From positions 62,001-126,000 of the forward strand of contig JBPYCQ010000003.1 of assembly GCA_051846895.1 (NCBI GenBank): a stretch of 64,000 nucleotides of DNA. Reading direction: 5' to 3'. Source of the DNA: CALKAL01 sp051846895 (lineage in GTDB: Bacteria; Bacillota; Bacilli; Bacillales; Alkalibacillaceae). A model generated the notes under the pieces. It saw only the letters and a program-made list of their open reading frames with translations, made no database searches and had not been told where the DNA came from. Position 1 is the first letter of the stretch, and each line of letters opens with the position of its first letter. The translations under genes were made by a program, and so were the position numbers. Shown piece by piece: positions 43,471-52,317 of the stretch.

Positions 43471-43501
43471 AAGACGGCTTACTTATGAAGTGAGTCGTCT
43501 T
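43471..43501 (+). terminator. Terminator of LCP gene
   Basis: AAGACGGCTTACTT and AAGTGAGTCGTCTT pair with G-T wobbles, followed by TTTTTT. Confidence 0.85.
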
Positions 43502-43528
43502 TTTTCATATTTTTATCAAAAATTATAA

Positions 43529-43558
43529 AAAAGAACGCAGAATCATCTACGTTCTTTT
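43529..43558 (-). terminator. Terminator of fabF
   Basis: The stem AAAAGAACG/CGTTCTTTT follows the fabF stop on the minus strand. Confidence 0.8.
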
Positions 43559-43567
43559 CAAATTTAA

Positions 43568-44806
43568 TTATCCATTAAACTTTTTAAAAATGAGTGACGC
43601 GTTATGTCCTCCAAACCCTAATGAGTTTGTCATCGCCACATTAACTTCTTTTTCACGTGCTTCGTTAGGTACATAATCTAAATCACATTCTTCATCTGGA
43701 GTTTCATAATTAACGGTTGGTGGAAGAATATTATTTTTTATACTTAATACCGTAATAATCGCTTCAACCCCACCAGCTGCACCTAATAAGTGTCCGGTCA
43801 TCGATTTAGTCGAACTCATCGCCAGTTTGTAAGCATGATCTTTAAATACAGATTTTACTGCATTTGTTTCATATTTATCATTAAGTTCCGTACTCGTTCC
43901 ATGAGCATTAATATAATCTACTTCATCAACGTTTACATCGGCATCATCAATCGCTTGGACCATCGCACGGGCTGCCCCTTCACCTTCTGGAGCTGGAGCA
44001 GTAATATGATATGCGTCACCTGTTGATCCATATCCGACTATTTCTGCGTAAATTTTCGCTCCACGTTTTTGAGCAGATTCTAATGATTCTAATACGATGA
44101 TTCCTGCCCCTTCACCCATAACAAAGCCATCACGATTCTTATCGAATGGACGACTTGCTTTTTGTGGATCTTCATTTTTGGATAAGGCACCCATTGATGA
44201 AAAGCCTGCAAATGACATATAGTTAATCGGCGCTTCAGTACCACCCGTAATCATAACGTCTGCATCGCCACGGGCTATGACTTTAAAAGCATCTCCAATG
44301 GAGTTCGTTCCCGATGCACAAGCTGTCACTGTACAAGAGTTAATCCCTTTTGCACCTAACATAATGGACACTTGTCCTGATGCCATATCAGGAATAATCA
44401 TTGGTACGAAAAACGGTGAAACACGGCCACCCTTTTCTAAAAACTTTCTATAATGCTCTTCATATGTTGTCATTCCACCAATACCAGACCCAATCCATAC
44501 ACCTGTACGATTAGCAACCTCACCTGATATTTCTAAATTAGCATCTTCTACAGCCATCTTTGCTGCAGCCACCGCATATTTTGTAAAATCATCCATCTTA
44601 CGCGCATCTTTTTTCTCCATATAATTAAGTGGATCAAAGTCTCTTAACTCGGCAGCAACCTTAGTTGGGAATAAATCTGCATCTAATTTTGTTAGTTCAC
44701 CAATACCGACATACCCAGATACAATATTTTTCCACATTGTATCTATGTCGTTACCAACTGGAGACACAACACCTAATCCAGTTACTACTACTCTTCGTTT
44801 AGACAA
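43568..44806 (-). CDS. fabF: 3-oxoacyl-ACP synthase II
   Basis: Elongating ketosynthase of fatty acid synthesis, 412 aa. The catalytic triad is visible: Cys in VTACASGTNSIGDA near residue 163, His in NAHGTSTELND near 303 and His in KSMTGHLLGAAG near 340. It is preceded on the same strand by fabH (15-nt gap), as in the B. subtilis fabHA-fabF operon under FapR. Confidence 0.97.
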   Translation of the reverse strand: MSKRRVVVTGLGVVSPVGNDIDTMWKNIVSGYVGIGELTKLDADLFPTKVAAELRDFDPLNYMEKKDARKMDDFTKYAVAAAKMAVEDANLEISGEVANRTGVWIGSGIGGMTTYEEHYRKFLEKGGRVSPFFVPMIIPDMASGQVSIMLGAKGINSCTVTACASGTNSIGDAFKVIARGDADVMITGGTEAPINYMSFAGFSSMGALSKNEDPQKASRPFDKNRDGFVMGEGAGIIVLESLESAQKRGAKIYAEIVGYGSTGDAYHITAPAPEGEGAARAMVQAIDDADVNVDEVDYINAHGTSTELNDKYETNAVKSVFKDHAYKLAMSSTKSMTGHLLGAAGGVEAIITVLSIKNNILPPTVNYETPDEECDLDYVPNEAREKEVNVAMTNSLGFGGHNASLIFKKFNG

Positions 44807-44821
44807 ATCATATACCCCCTT

Positions 44822-45760
44822 TTATTTACCCCATCGTAATGCGACAGCGCCCCAAGTTAGACCGCCACCAAAACCGACGAGGACAATTAAATCATCTTCA
44901 TTTATCTTACCGTTTTTTACATCTTCACTCAACGCAATTGGTATCGAAGCTGCTGAAGTATTACCATATTTATGCACAGATTTGGACATTTTTTCAACTG
45001 GAATGTCTAGTTTTTCCCTGGCTGATTCCATAATTCTAATATTTGCTTGATGTGGAATTAAATAATCTACATCATCTTTATTTAATCCGATTTTCTCAAC
45101 AACGTTTATAGCTGATTCTCCCATCTGTCTTACTGCAAATTTAAATACTTCTCGACCATTCATAAAAATGAAGTCTTCGTCTGTTTGATGTAAATGTGGA
45201 ATCCCTGAACCATCTGCACCTAATTCAAACGATAGTATCCCTCGGTCATCTGACACTTGTCCGACAACGGCCGCACCTGCACCATCCCCAAACAATACAC
45301 ATGTGTTTCGATCTTTCCAATCAATTAGTTTCGATAATTTTTCTACACCAACAACTAAAATATGTTTATACGTATTAGCCTCTACGAATTGTTTAGCAGT
45401 GACTAAACCGTACATAAAACCCGAGCAAGCAGCACCTAAGTCCATAGCAGCCGCTTTTTTTGCTCCTAGACGTTCTTGTAATTGACAAGCTACTGACGGA
45501 AATCCCATATCTGGAGTAACAGTTGCCACGATAATCATTTCGATATCAGTCGGATTTATACTTGCTTCTTCAATTGCATTTTTTGCTGCTTCATATGCCA
45601 TATCTGAAGTTTCCATATCATCTTTTGCAATTCGTCTTTCTTCAATTCCTGTTCTAGTACGAATCCATTCATCGGACGTATCAACAATTTTTTCTAAATC
45701 AAAATTAGTTACAACATTGTCTGGAACAAAGTGACCTGTTCCTATAATTCCAGCTCTCAT
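44822..45760 (-). CDS. fabHA: 3-oxoacyl-ACP synthase III (FabHA)
   Basis: Initiating condensing enzyme joining acyl-CoA and malonyl-ACP; 312 aa. Cys in DLGAACSGFMYGL near 112, His in LIPHQANIRIM near 239 and Asn in KYGNTSAASIPIA near 269 form the triad. ATG 45760 (MRAGIIGTGHFVP) has GAGGGG upstream; an upstream extension of 12 codons is unlikely. Transcription probably starts from the promoter at 45797-45825, overlapped by a FapR box. Confidence 0.95.
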   Translation of the reverse strand: MRAGIIGTGHFVPDNVVTNFDLEKIVDTSDEWIRTRTGIEERRIAKDDMETSDMAYEAAKNAIEEASINPTDIEMIIVATVTPDMGFPSVACQLQERLGAKKAAAMDLGAACSGFMYGLVTAKQFVEANTYKHILVVGVEKLSKLIDWKDRNTCVLFGDGAGAAVVGQVSDDRGILSFELGADGSGIPHLHQTDEDFIFMNGREVFKFAVRQMGESAINVVEKIGLNKDDVDYLIPHQANIRIMESAREKLDIPVEKMSKSVHKYGNTSAASIPIALSEDVKNGKINEDDLIVLVGFGGGLTWGAVALRWGK

Positions 45761-45796
45761 AATGGTCAACCCCTCATCACATACTGTTATTATCAT

Positions 45797-45825
45797 ATAT
45801 TATGACCTGGTTCTAATTTTAGCAA
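45797..45825 (-). promoter_or_regulatory. fabHA promoter overlapped by FapR box
   Basis: On the minus strand TTGCTA, 17 nt, TAATAT form a sigma-A promoter. ATTAGAACCAGGTCATAAT (45799-45817) within it resembles the FapR operator (consensus around TTAGNACCNGGTNNTAA). FapR repression relieved by malonyl-CoA is the expected control. Confidence 0.75.
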
Positions 45826-45848
45826 AAAAAATACTCTAAGTGAAGTGT

Positions 45849-46802
45849 TTATTTTTCACGTGGCAAGATACCAGATTCTAAATATTGATCGATATATGCT
45901 TGCATTTTTGTTTGAATTTCTTCAGGAACTGAATCGCCAAACTTGCCTAAATAAACGTATTCTCCGTCAAAACTATAGTTGATGACACCTGATGGCAACG
46001 CACCTTCGTCATATTGATTTGCAATATTTAGGTAAAGCTCATCTAATTGTTGAACTGTACTAGTTATTACCGTTTCTTTTGCAACTTCATACTGGTCGTT
46101 TATGTAACCAATGGCATAAATATTTCTTTCTTTAGCTTCGTGAATAATTGGTACGTTAAAACTATCCCCAGCTGGATAAACAACATCTATTCCTGATTGA
46201 ACTAGATCATAAAAATGTCTTTTAGCAAGCTGTTGGTCATACCAATCTAGTACAGCCCTTATCATCACTTGTATATTGGGATTTATTTCTTTAACACCTT
46301 CATAAAATCCTTCAACCTCAGACTGATTACTATAAGCCGGGATAACTCCAACTTTATTTGATTCAGTCATCAAAGCGGCTAACATTCCAGCAAAGTAGCC
46401 CATTTCATACCCATCAAAGTGTATGCTCGTAATGTTTTTATCAAATAAACTTCCATTAAAATATACAAATTGAATATGTGGATAATACTCATTGATTTGT
46501 TTGAAATATTGACCGTAATTTGAGCCATGTCCAAAAATCAAATTAACACCTTGGCGATTAAAATCTTTAACCGCTTCTTCAACGGTTTTTAGACTAACTA
46601 CGTTCTCCTCAAATAACACACTCACATTATGCTCATCTTTAATATTTAACAGACCTAAATAAGCACCTTTACCCCACGTTTCGTCATGAATGGTCCCTTC
46701 CAATAAAAGACCGACATTTTCTAGTTGTCCACGATGGAAAAAAGAGCCACAGCTCGTTAATAATAAAATTGTTATTATTAAAATTGGCATTATTTTTTTC
46801 AC
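45849..46802 (-). CDS. med: Med, BMP-family lipoprotein regulating comK
   Basis: 317 aa, equal to B. subtilis Med, when GTG 46802 is used; CGGAG lies upstream of it. The signal peptide carries the lipobox LTSC. The BMP/PnrA-like periplasmic-binding fold shows NLIFGHGSNYGQYFKQI, FDGYEMGYFAGMLAALMTES and VVYPAGDSFNVPIIHEAK. Med is a positive regulator of comK in B. subtilis. It lies upstream of fabHA as in that species, but comZ is not found between them. Confidence 0.88.
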   Translation of the reverse strand: MKKIMPILIITILLLTSCGSFFHRGQLENVGLLLEGTIHDETWGKGAYLGLLNIKDEHNVSVLFEENVVSLKTVEEAVKDFNRQGVNLIFGHGSNYGQYFKQINEYYPHIQFVYFNGSLFDKNITSIHFDGYEMGYFAGMLAALMTESNKVGVIPAYSNQSEVEGFYEGVKEINPNIQVMIRAVLDWYDQQLAKRHFYDLVQSGIDVVYPAGDSFNVPIIHEAKERNIYAIGYINDQYEVAKETVITSTVQQLDELYLNIANQYDEGALPSGVINYSFDGEYVYLGKFGDSVPEEIQTKMQAYIDQYLESGILPREK

Positions 46803-46909
46803 GAATAGCACTCCGTATATATTTCTTTATCATTATTCTGAATTGAATGGGATGATTTATCAACTATTCCGGACAAGTTTCATGAAATATCTATGACTTT
46901 TTAACTAAA

Positions 46910-47362
46910 TTATTCATTTAATATATAAATACCATCTCGATTTTCACCAAATATGGTAATTTTTGTAGGTAAAAAGGAGTAGTCCATTAAGGAAGCTAAC
47001 CATTTAATCAATATGTCTTTCTCGATTGTTTTTGAAGAATTGTCAATTCGATCTTGTGGAAAACTAGAAATGGGAATATCGTTCATGTCAATACTTATAC
47101 GTTCCCTCTTCCCTACTTTATAATATAATAAACCTTGTTTATTTGTATTAAAGTCATAAACATGTTCAATATTCATAGGTTCATCTTGTTCGTTATAATT
47201 ATAAAGAGAAAAAGAAGCGTTTCTTCCTAGCATTAAATAGTATTGTTCTTTTTTTTCATTATTTATGTCATCGACACCGATTATTTCATAGCCATCATTC
47301 AGAAAATGTTCGACTAAATAATAGCCAATGTCATCAAAACATCCGATTATTTTAATTTGCAT
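46910..47362 (-). CDS. Conserved hypothetical upstream of med, NAD(P)-binding-like N-terminus
   Basis: 150 aa from the ATG at 47362, which has GTAGGTGG upstream. The N-terminal strand-helix-strand IKIIGCFDDIGYYLVEHFL and EIIGVDD recalls a Rossmann start, but the glycine-rich loop is poor. The rest has no recognised motif. It takes the position held by yjaU/yjaV in B. subtilis. Whether it is a diverged yjaV is not resolved. Confidence 0.65.
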   Translation of the reverse strand: MQIKIIGCFDDIGYYLVEHFLNDGYEIIGVDDINNEKKEQYYLMLGRNASFSLYNYNEQDEPMNIEHVYDFNTNKQGLLYYKVGKRERISIDMNDIPISSFPQDRIDNSSKTIEKDILIKWLASLMDYSFLPTKITIFGENRDGIYILNE

Positions 47363-47478
47363 AACAAAATCCACCTACTTTATGTTTTTTGTGTTAACTT
47401 ATGCTGATTAATATTTATTTTTTAATCAAACTTTGGTAAACTGTTTTATGGAATGTATATAAAAATGAGGTGAAATAT

Positions 47479-47661
47479 ATGCGATATATTTTGACAATTA
47501 TATGGAGTTTTCTACTTAGTGCCATGGTCGTCTATGTTCTAGCTAGTATGTCTGGCGATACATTTAATATGACTGGTGTTTATGTATTAACAGTTGTTTT
47601 TTCACTTATTGCTTTTATTGGAGATGGAGTTTTAAGAGATCCAGATGAATCAACGAATTAA
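47479..47661 (+). CDS. yjzD: DUF2929 membrane protein YjzD
   Basis: 60 aa with two membrane helices (RYILTIIWSFLLSAMVVYVL and VYVLTVVFSLIAFIGDGVL). Matches the DUF2929/YjzD family in length and pattern; the B. subtilis protein lies near med as here. GAGGTGAAAT precedes the ATG. Its function is unclear. Confidence 0.85.
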   Translation: MRYILTIIWSFLLSAMVVYVLASMSGDTFNMTGVYVLTVVFSLIAFIGDGVLRDPDESTN

Positions 47662-47665
47662 TAGT

Positions 47666-47707
47666 AGAGGTTGACTCAGGAGCTAGCACATTTGTGAGTC
47701 AACCTCT
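47666..47707. terminator. Terminator between yjzD and the Gly/Tyr-rich gene
   Basis: A 13-bp perfect stem AGAGGTTGACTCA with its complement and a 16-nt loop lies between convergent genes. Confidence 0.85.
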
Positions 47708-47713
47708 TATTTA

Positions 47714-48037
47714 TTACCAAGGCAACAGACTTAATGCGGCAATAGCCGTTAAAGGTAAAATTAATCGTCTTAAACCATATCGACCAGGATACCCATATCC
47801 GTAACCACCATATGGATAACCGTATCCGTAACCATAACCAAAAGGACCGAATTGCCGTTCCATATGCTGTCCCATCACTGGGTAAGCAGGTGTTACGAGA
47901 TGGACGTTATCTCCATCAAGATCAATGATAACACCTTCGATTTTCTCACCATGGTTTGTCTCAATCAAAACGTACTGTTTTAAATGTTTCTCGCATAAAT
48001 TATACATGTGATCTTTTGAATAAGTATGCATGCTCAT
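47714..48037 (-). CDS. Small protein with LSm-like N-terminus and Gly-Tyr repeats
   Basis: 107 aa. Residues 1-50 (YVLIETNHGEKIEGVIIDLDGDNVHLVTP) look like an LSm/SH3-like barrel. Residues 66-88 are a Gly-Tyr-Pro repeat tract (GYGYGYPYGG, GYGYGYPG). The tail RRLILPLTAIAALSLLPW is hydrophobic. Gly/Tyr tracts are frequent in spore-coat and surface proteins of bacilli. GGGGAGG gives the RBS, and ATG 48031 is also possible. Coat function is inference. Confidence 0.7.
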   Translation of the reverse strand: MSMHTYSKDHMYNLCEKHLKQYVLIETNHGEKIEGVIIDLDGDNVHLVTPAYPVMGQHMERQFGPFGYGYGYGYPYGGYGYGYPGRYGLRRLILPLTAIAALSLLPW

Positions 48038-48103
48038 ATACCTCCCCTTTCAAAATCAATGTATTCATATGAAGCATGACATGTGCATATAGGAGGCGAT
48101 AAT

Positions 48104-48922
48104 ATGTCAGAGTTAATCGAACTACTTAAATACTTACTTCTAGGTTTGTTCCAAGGGTTTACAGAACCGATTCCAATATCATCGAGTGGGCATTCATTGA
48201 TTGTTAGGTCGTTTATGGATTTGAATATTCCCGGTATTACATTTGAAGGGTTTATTAACTTCGGTTCATTGATCGCGGTTTTAATCGTTTATCGAAAAGA
48301 TTTATCATCTTTAGCGGTTAATGGTTCAAGATTTTTATTTAAAAAGGATAAAACTTATAAATCTGATTTTTACTATTTATTTTTGTTATTTATCGCAACA
48401 ATCCCGGCAGGTTTAATCGGAGTGCTTTTTGAAGATGTCATTGGAGATGCTTTCGGTTCAGAATCAGTCAAGCTTGTTGGCGTCACTTTAATTATTACAG
48501 GGATTGCATTATGGATTATTCGTAATTTAACAGGTCATAAAGATGATTCACAAATTACGATTAAAGATGCAATTATCGTAGGATTAGCACAAGCAGTTGC
48601 TTTAATTCCTGGCATTAGCCGTTCAGGAGCGACTGTCGTTGCAGCTATGCTTATTGGAATGAAACGCGATTCAGCTTTAAGGTTTTCGTTTTTACTTTAC
48701 ATACCAGTAAGTATAGGGACGATGATCTTCTCAGTAAGCGATATAGCTAGCGATCCAAATGTTTCAAGTCAGCTACCTCTTTATTTAGTTGCGCTTGTAG
48801 CAGCCATTGTCGCTTCCTACTTCGCATTATTATGGTTTATCGATATTATGAAAAAAGGTAATCTAAAATATTTTGCCTTTTACTGTTTTATCGTAGGTGC
48901 GCTTGTGTTCTTTTTGTTGTAA
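48104..48922 (+). CDS. uppP: Undecaprenyl-diphosphatase UppP (BacA family)
   Basis: Membrane pyrophosphatase of 272 aa that recycles undecaprenyl pyrophosphate, giving bacitracin tolerance. Key motifs are QGFTEPIPISSSGHSLIV near residue 16 and AQAVALIPGISRSGATVVAAM near 164 with the catalytic Arg, Ser and Glu. The ATG at 48104 has AGGAGGCG upstream. The longer reading 7 codons upstream has no RBS. Confidence 0.93.
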   Translation: MSELIELLKYLLLGLFQGFTEPIPISSSGHSLIVRSFMDLNIPGITFEGFINFGSLIAVLIVYRKDLSSLAVNGSRFLFKKDKTYKSDFYYLFLLFIATIPAGLIGVLFEDVIGDAFGSESVKLVGVTLIITGIALWIIRNLTGHKDDSQITIKDAIIVGLAQAVALIPGISRSGATVVAAMLIGMKRDSALRFSFLLYIPVSIGTMIFSVSDIASDPNVSSQLPLYLVALVAAIVASYFALLWFIDIMKKGNLKYFAFYCFIVGALVFFLL

Positions 48923-48950
48923 TGTTAAGGTGAAAAATTTATGTATTAAA

Positions 48951-48994
48951 ATAAACCCAGTTGATGACCAATTTGGCTCATTAACTGGGTTTAT
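48951..48994. terminator. Terminator between uppP and yitW
   Basis: ATAAACCCAGTT/AACTGGGTTTAT, a 12-bp stem with a 20-nt loop, lies between convergent genes. Confidence 0.8.
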
Positions 48995-49009
48995 AGTTTA
49001 TTTAAAACT

Positions 49010-49321
49010 TTAATCTGGAATTCCAAGAGCAATTTTTGCATATCTTGACATACGTTCTTTAGACCATGGTGGATTCCAAACAATATTAACTTCTGTATCT
49101 TTTACTTCAGGGATATCTGAAAGTGCTCTTTTAACATCTGCTTCAATATGCCCTGCTAGTGGACATCCCATTGCAGTAAGTGTCATTGTCACAGTAGCAA
49201 GTCCTTCTTCGTCCATATCAACACCATACACTAAACCTAAATTTACAATATCGATTCCTAATTCAGGGTCAATTACATTTTCAAGAGCACCCATCAGGTT
49301 TTCTTCTAACGCATTATCCAT
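49010..49321 (-). CDS. yitW: YitW/SufT-like iron-sulfur assembly factor (MIP18 family)
   Basis: 103 aa. PELGIDIVNLGLVYGVDMD, VTMTLTAMGCPLAGHIEADV with the conserved Cys, and VNIVWNPPWSKERMSRYAK match the DUF59/MIP18 family. These proteins assist iron-sulfur cluster insertion. In B. subtilis yitU, yitV and yitW are contiguous; here the phenol cluster separates yitW from yitV. Confidence 0.92.
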   Translation of the reverse strand: MDNALEENLMGALENVIDPELGIDIVNLGLVYGVDMDEEGLATVTMTLTAMGCPLAGHIEADVKRALSDIPEVKDTEVNIVWNPPWSKERMSRYAKIALGIPD

Positions 49322-49394
49322 TGGTCATCCTCCTTTATCAATCTATATCTTATTATAAACATGTTTTACATTTATTTTAAAGAAGAATGATTAA

Positions 49395-50219
49395 TTATTG
49401 GATGAAGTTTTTTAGCTCTGTTTCAAGGTCTTCTTGTCGATTAAAAACTAAAGTTAAATGATTTGCTTCAGTTGTAACGATTTTTAATTGAGGAACTAAT
49501 TGTTTTAATAAATCATATGAATGTTCATAAAATAACGGTCGGTTGCCCATCTTTCCTTTTGCTGCGATTAATAATGTTGGGATGTTCAAATTTTTCGTAT
49601 AGTTTTCGTGTTTAAAATCGTAAAAACTTAAAAAGTCTTTTTCCATAATTTCAGCATTAGACTTGTGGGTCCACGCTCCGTCTTTTTCTTCAATCTCGTA
49701 ATGGGCAATATCAGTCATTCGCTCGTCCCAGTTTATACCTAACTTCGCATAACTTGCACGAGTTTGTTCGACATAGTCCTCTCTTGAAATGTAAGTTTTT
49801 CGTAGTCGTCCTAAAGAAGGTAAAATTAAATCTTTTTGACCTTCATCCGTTTCACCCGCACCATCTAATAGAATAAGGGCTTTAGGATTTTTAATAATTG
49901 AAGCCGCCTTCAAGCAAATATAAGCCCCCATCGAATAACCGATAAGTATCGGCTTTACTATTTTTAACGTTTCTATTAATGAAAGAAGATCATCAACATG
50001 CCGATTAATTGAAGAGTCCTCACTCACTTCGTCGCTAAACCCTCTTCCTCTAAGGTCATATGCAATGATACGGTTACCGTCAGCAAGAGCATCTTGAAAA
50101 TAGCTAAGCTGCTTATAATTCCCTGTCAATCCATGCACAAAAATAATCGTTTCCTTTTCGCCAGGTACATCTTTTACAAAAAGCTTTTTACCATTAGTGA
50201 GTCTAATGATTTTCTCCAC
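49395..50219 (-). CDS. Alpha/beta hydrolase, candidate lactone hydrolase
   Basis: 274 aa from GTG 50219 (EKIIRLTNGKKLFVKDV), which has GGGAG 8 nt upstream; an ATG 15 codons upstream (50264) is the alternative. Oxyanion region FVHGLTGN, nucleophile elbow IGYSMGAYI near residue 90, and catalytic His in TTEANHLTLVF near 252. It follows the muconate cycloisomerase gene on the same strand, so an enol-lactone hydrolase (PcaD-like) function is likely. Family membership is clear; the substrate is inference from context. Confidence 0.82.
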   Translation of the reverse strand: MEKIIRLTNGKKLFVKDVPGEKETIIFVHGLTGNYKQLSYFQDALADGNRIIAYDLRGRGFSDEVSEDSSINRHVDDLLSLIETLKIVKPILIGYSMGAYICLKAASIIKNPKALILLDGAGETDEGQKDLILPSLGRLRKTYISREDYVEQTRASYAKLGINWDERMTDIAHYEIEEKDGAWTHKSNAEIMEKDFLSFYDFKHENYTKNLNIPTLLIAAKGKMGNRPLFYEHSYDLLKQLVPQLKIVTTEANHLTLVFNRQEDLETELKNFIQ

Positions 50220-50272
50220 TTCTTCAACTCCCATTTTGGCTCTTTGATTTTCATTATATAACATTAAAATTT

Positions 50273-51397
50273 TTATGACCCATGGCGTTTGTATTTCTTA
50301 ACTTTTTCTTCATCCAGTTCAATTCCAAGTCCAGGATCTTCAGGAACAGTTATAAAACCTTCTTGAATTTCTAATGGATGTTTAACTAAGTCATCAGCAA
50401 GCCAGTTAGGCCCAAAGCTTTCAGTCCCATAGTTTAAATTGCGAATCGCACTAAACGCATGAAGACTTGCTGCAGTTCCAATCGAAGACTCTAATGACGT
50501 TCCTCCAAAGCATGCAATCCCTGAACTCTCAGCAATGGCTGCTATTTTAATAGTGTTTCTCAACCCACCGTGTTTTTGAATTTTTAAGGAAAAAATATCG
50601 GCTGCTTTTTCCCGGGCAAGAGTTGTCGCTTCATAAATCGAACCTACACTTTCATCGGCCATAATCGGAACTTGTTTCATTTCCGTTAATATAGCCATTC
50701 CTTCAACATCGTGTGGTGGTAACGGTTGTTCTAAAAAATCAATATTTGCTTCTCTGAATTCGTGCATCCATTTTTTTGCCGTGAGTCGTGTCCAAGAGCC
50801 ATTCGGATCAATACCGATTGTTGCGTGTCCTTTTAACCCTTGAGCGATTTTTATGGAACGGCTAGCATCGTCATTTGGTTCTTCTTTTCCGGATTTAATT
50901 TTAAAGCTTTTATATTGATTAGACTCTACAAGCATTTTCCCTTCGTTAATATCACCTTCGACCGTACCAGAAGCAAGCGCCCACCTGACTTCAATTTTAT
51001 TTGAATAAAGACCACCTAGTAACTGATGGACCGGCACTTGATAATACTTACCTAGTGCATCATAAATAGCCATTTCCACTGCCGACTTAGCAAAAGGATT
51101 ACTACGAATATGCCGATCCATCAATTGTAGAAGTTTTTCAACGAATCTTGGGTCTTGATTTTTGATAAGCTCAGCTATATATTGGTCAATGACAACCTTC
51201 ATCGTCTCAACACTTTCGCCATTCCACCAAATACCTGGGGTCGTCCCTTCGCCTATTCCTATGATTCCATTGTTTAAATGTAAACGAACGATTAAAAAAC
51301 TTTTTTTACTCACTTTTTCTGTAGAAAATTGATGCGGTCTTTTAATCGGTACGTCAACTATTTCTGTTGTGATTTGTGATATTTTTATTTGTGTCAT
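50273..51397 (-). CDS. catB: Muconate cycloisomerase
   Basis: Enolase-superfamily enzyme of 374 aa, closing cis,cis-muconate to muconolactone. The catalytic features of the muconate-lactonising group are visible: FKIKSGK (K-x-K base) near 167, DPNG (metal Asp) near 196, EQPLPP near 224, ADESVGS near 247 and LKIQKHGGLRN near 271. It is downstream of the intradiol dioxygenase on the same strand (66-nt gap). A dipeptide epimerase would be the main alternative, but the neighbours favour muconate. Confidence 0.88.
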   Translation of the reverse strand: MTQIKISQITTEIVDVPIKRPHQFSTEKVSKKSFLIVRLHLNNGIIGIGEGTTPGIWWNGESVETMKVVIDQYIAELIKNQDPRFVEKLLQLMDRHIRSNPFAKSAVEMAIYDALGKYYQVPVHQLLGGLYSNKIEVRWALASGTVEGDINEGKMLVESNQYKSFKIKSGKEEPNDDASRSIKIAQGLKGHATIGIDPNGSWTRLTAKKWMHEFREANIDFLEQPLPPHDVEGMAILTEMKQVPIMADESVGSIYEATTLAREKAADIFSLKIQKHGGLRNTIKIAAIAESSGIACFGGTSLESSIGTAASLHAFSAIRNLNYGTESFGPNWLADDLVKHPLEIQEGFITVPEDPGLGIELDEEKVKKYKRHGS

Positions 51398-51463
51398 CCC
51401 TAATCCTCCTTAGACAAAAAAAGGAGATGCTTCAGAGAAACAACCCCTTTTTTAATTAATAAT

Positions 51464-52225
51464 TTATTGATTGTCATATCTCATGACGAAGTCTAATGAA
51501 GCTTCTTTATGACCATCTTTGTCATGAAGTTTTGTTAAAAGAGATGGTCTTACCCCATCAGCGACATCAGATTCCAACCACTCATCGCCTTCAAAAAACA
51601 CTTGTGTTATTAATGTCTCATAACTTTCAATTGAGAACATAATATGCAAATGCGCTGGGCGATAAGGATGATGGTCAATCATTTCTAAAAATTCCCCTGT
51701 TGGACCGCTTGTTGGTATTTGATACGGGATTGGGACAATAGATTCGACTTCGAAATAGCCGTTTTCATCTGTGTAAAAGCGCCCCCTTAAGTTATATGGT
51801 GGTGCATCAGAATCAAATGACGAATAAAAACCGTCTGCATCATCTTGCCACATATCAACTAACACACCTGGTAAAGGCTCACCGTCGACATTTTTCACCG
51901 TTCCAGAGAAAACTAATTTCTCCCCTTTTTCATCATCACGCATCGGAAGTTTATATGGCTTTTCAAGCATTGGGGCGTCCTCAACGTAATACGGTCCTAA
52001 CAAAGACGGTTCCGTACCAGGCTTGTCTGCGTACATATTTTTTAAAACGGTTGATTCAGTAAACACATCCATAAATAAAGGTAATTCTCCAGCTCGTCCT
52101 AAACGATCCACCCATTTCACAAATTCTGTGTACTCTTCATGATTCGGATTTGCTTCTTTTAAAAACTGTTTTAAATGCTTGTTGAAGAGAGCAAATATTT
52201 CTACTACACGCTCATTTTTCCCCAT
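51464..52225 (-). CDS. catA: Intradiol ring-cleavage dioxygenase (catechol 1,2-dioxygenase-like)
   Basis: Non-haem Fe(III) enzyme of 253 aa. Ligands: Tyr in GPYYVEDAPM near residue 84, Tyr in GRFYTDENGYFEV near 150, and two His in RPAHLHIMFS near 193. The length is a little short of typical catechol 1,2-dioxygenases (about 280-310 aa). Catechol is the expected substrate as CatB and a phenol hydroxylase are adjacent; hydroxyquinol dioxygenase is the alternative. ATG 52225 has AAGGGAGG upstream. Confidence 0.88.
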   Translation of the reverse strand: MGKNERVVEIFALFNKHLKQFLKEANPNHEEYTEFVKWVDRLGRAGELPLFMDVFTESTVLKNMYADKPGTEPSLLGPYYVEDAPMLEKPYKLPMRDDEKGEKLVFSGTVKNVDGEPLPGVLVDMWQDDADGFYSSFDSDAPPYNLRGRFYTDENGYFEVESIVPIPYQIPTSGPTGEFLEMIDHHPYRPAHLHIMFSIESYETLITQVFFEGDEWLESDVADGVRPSLLTKLHDKDGHKEASLDFVMRYDNQ

Positions 52226-52317
52226 TAAAAATTCCTCCCTTGATTTAAAATTTATATATTTAATGGTGCTAATGGCTATGAGATTCATCTTTTTATAAAT
52301 TTGAGTAATAAATAGCC

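Noticed and set aside
45761..45848. comZ between med and fabHA
   Set aside because: The gap of about 90 bp contains only the promoter and FapR box; no coding frame of comZ size fits.
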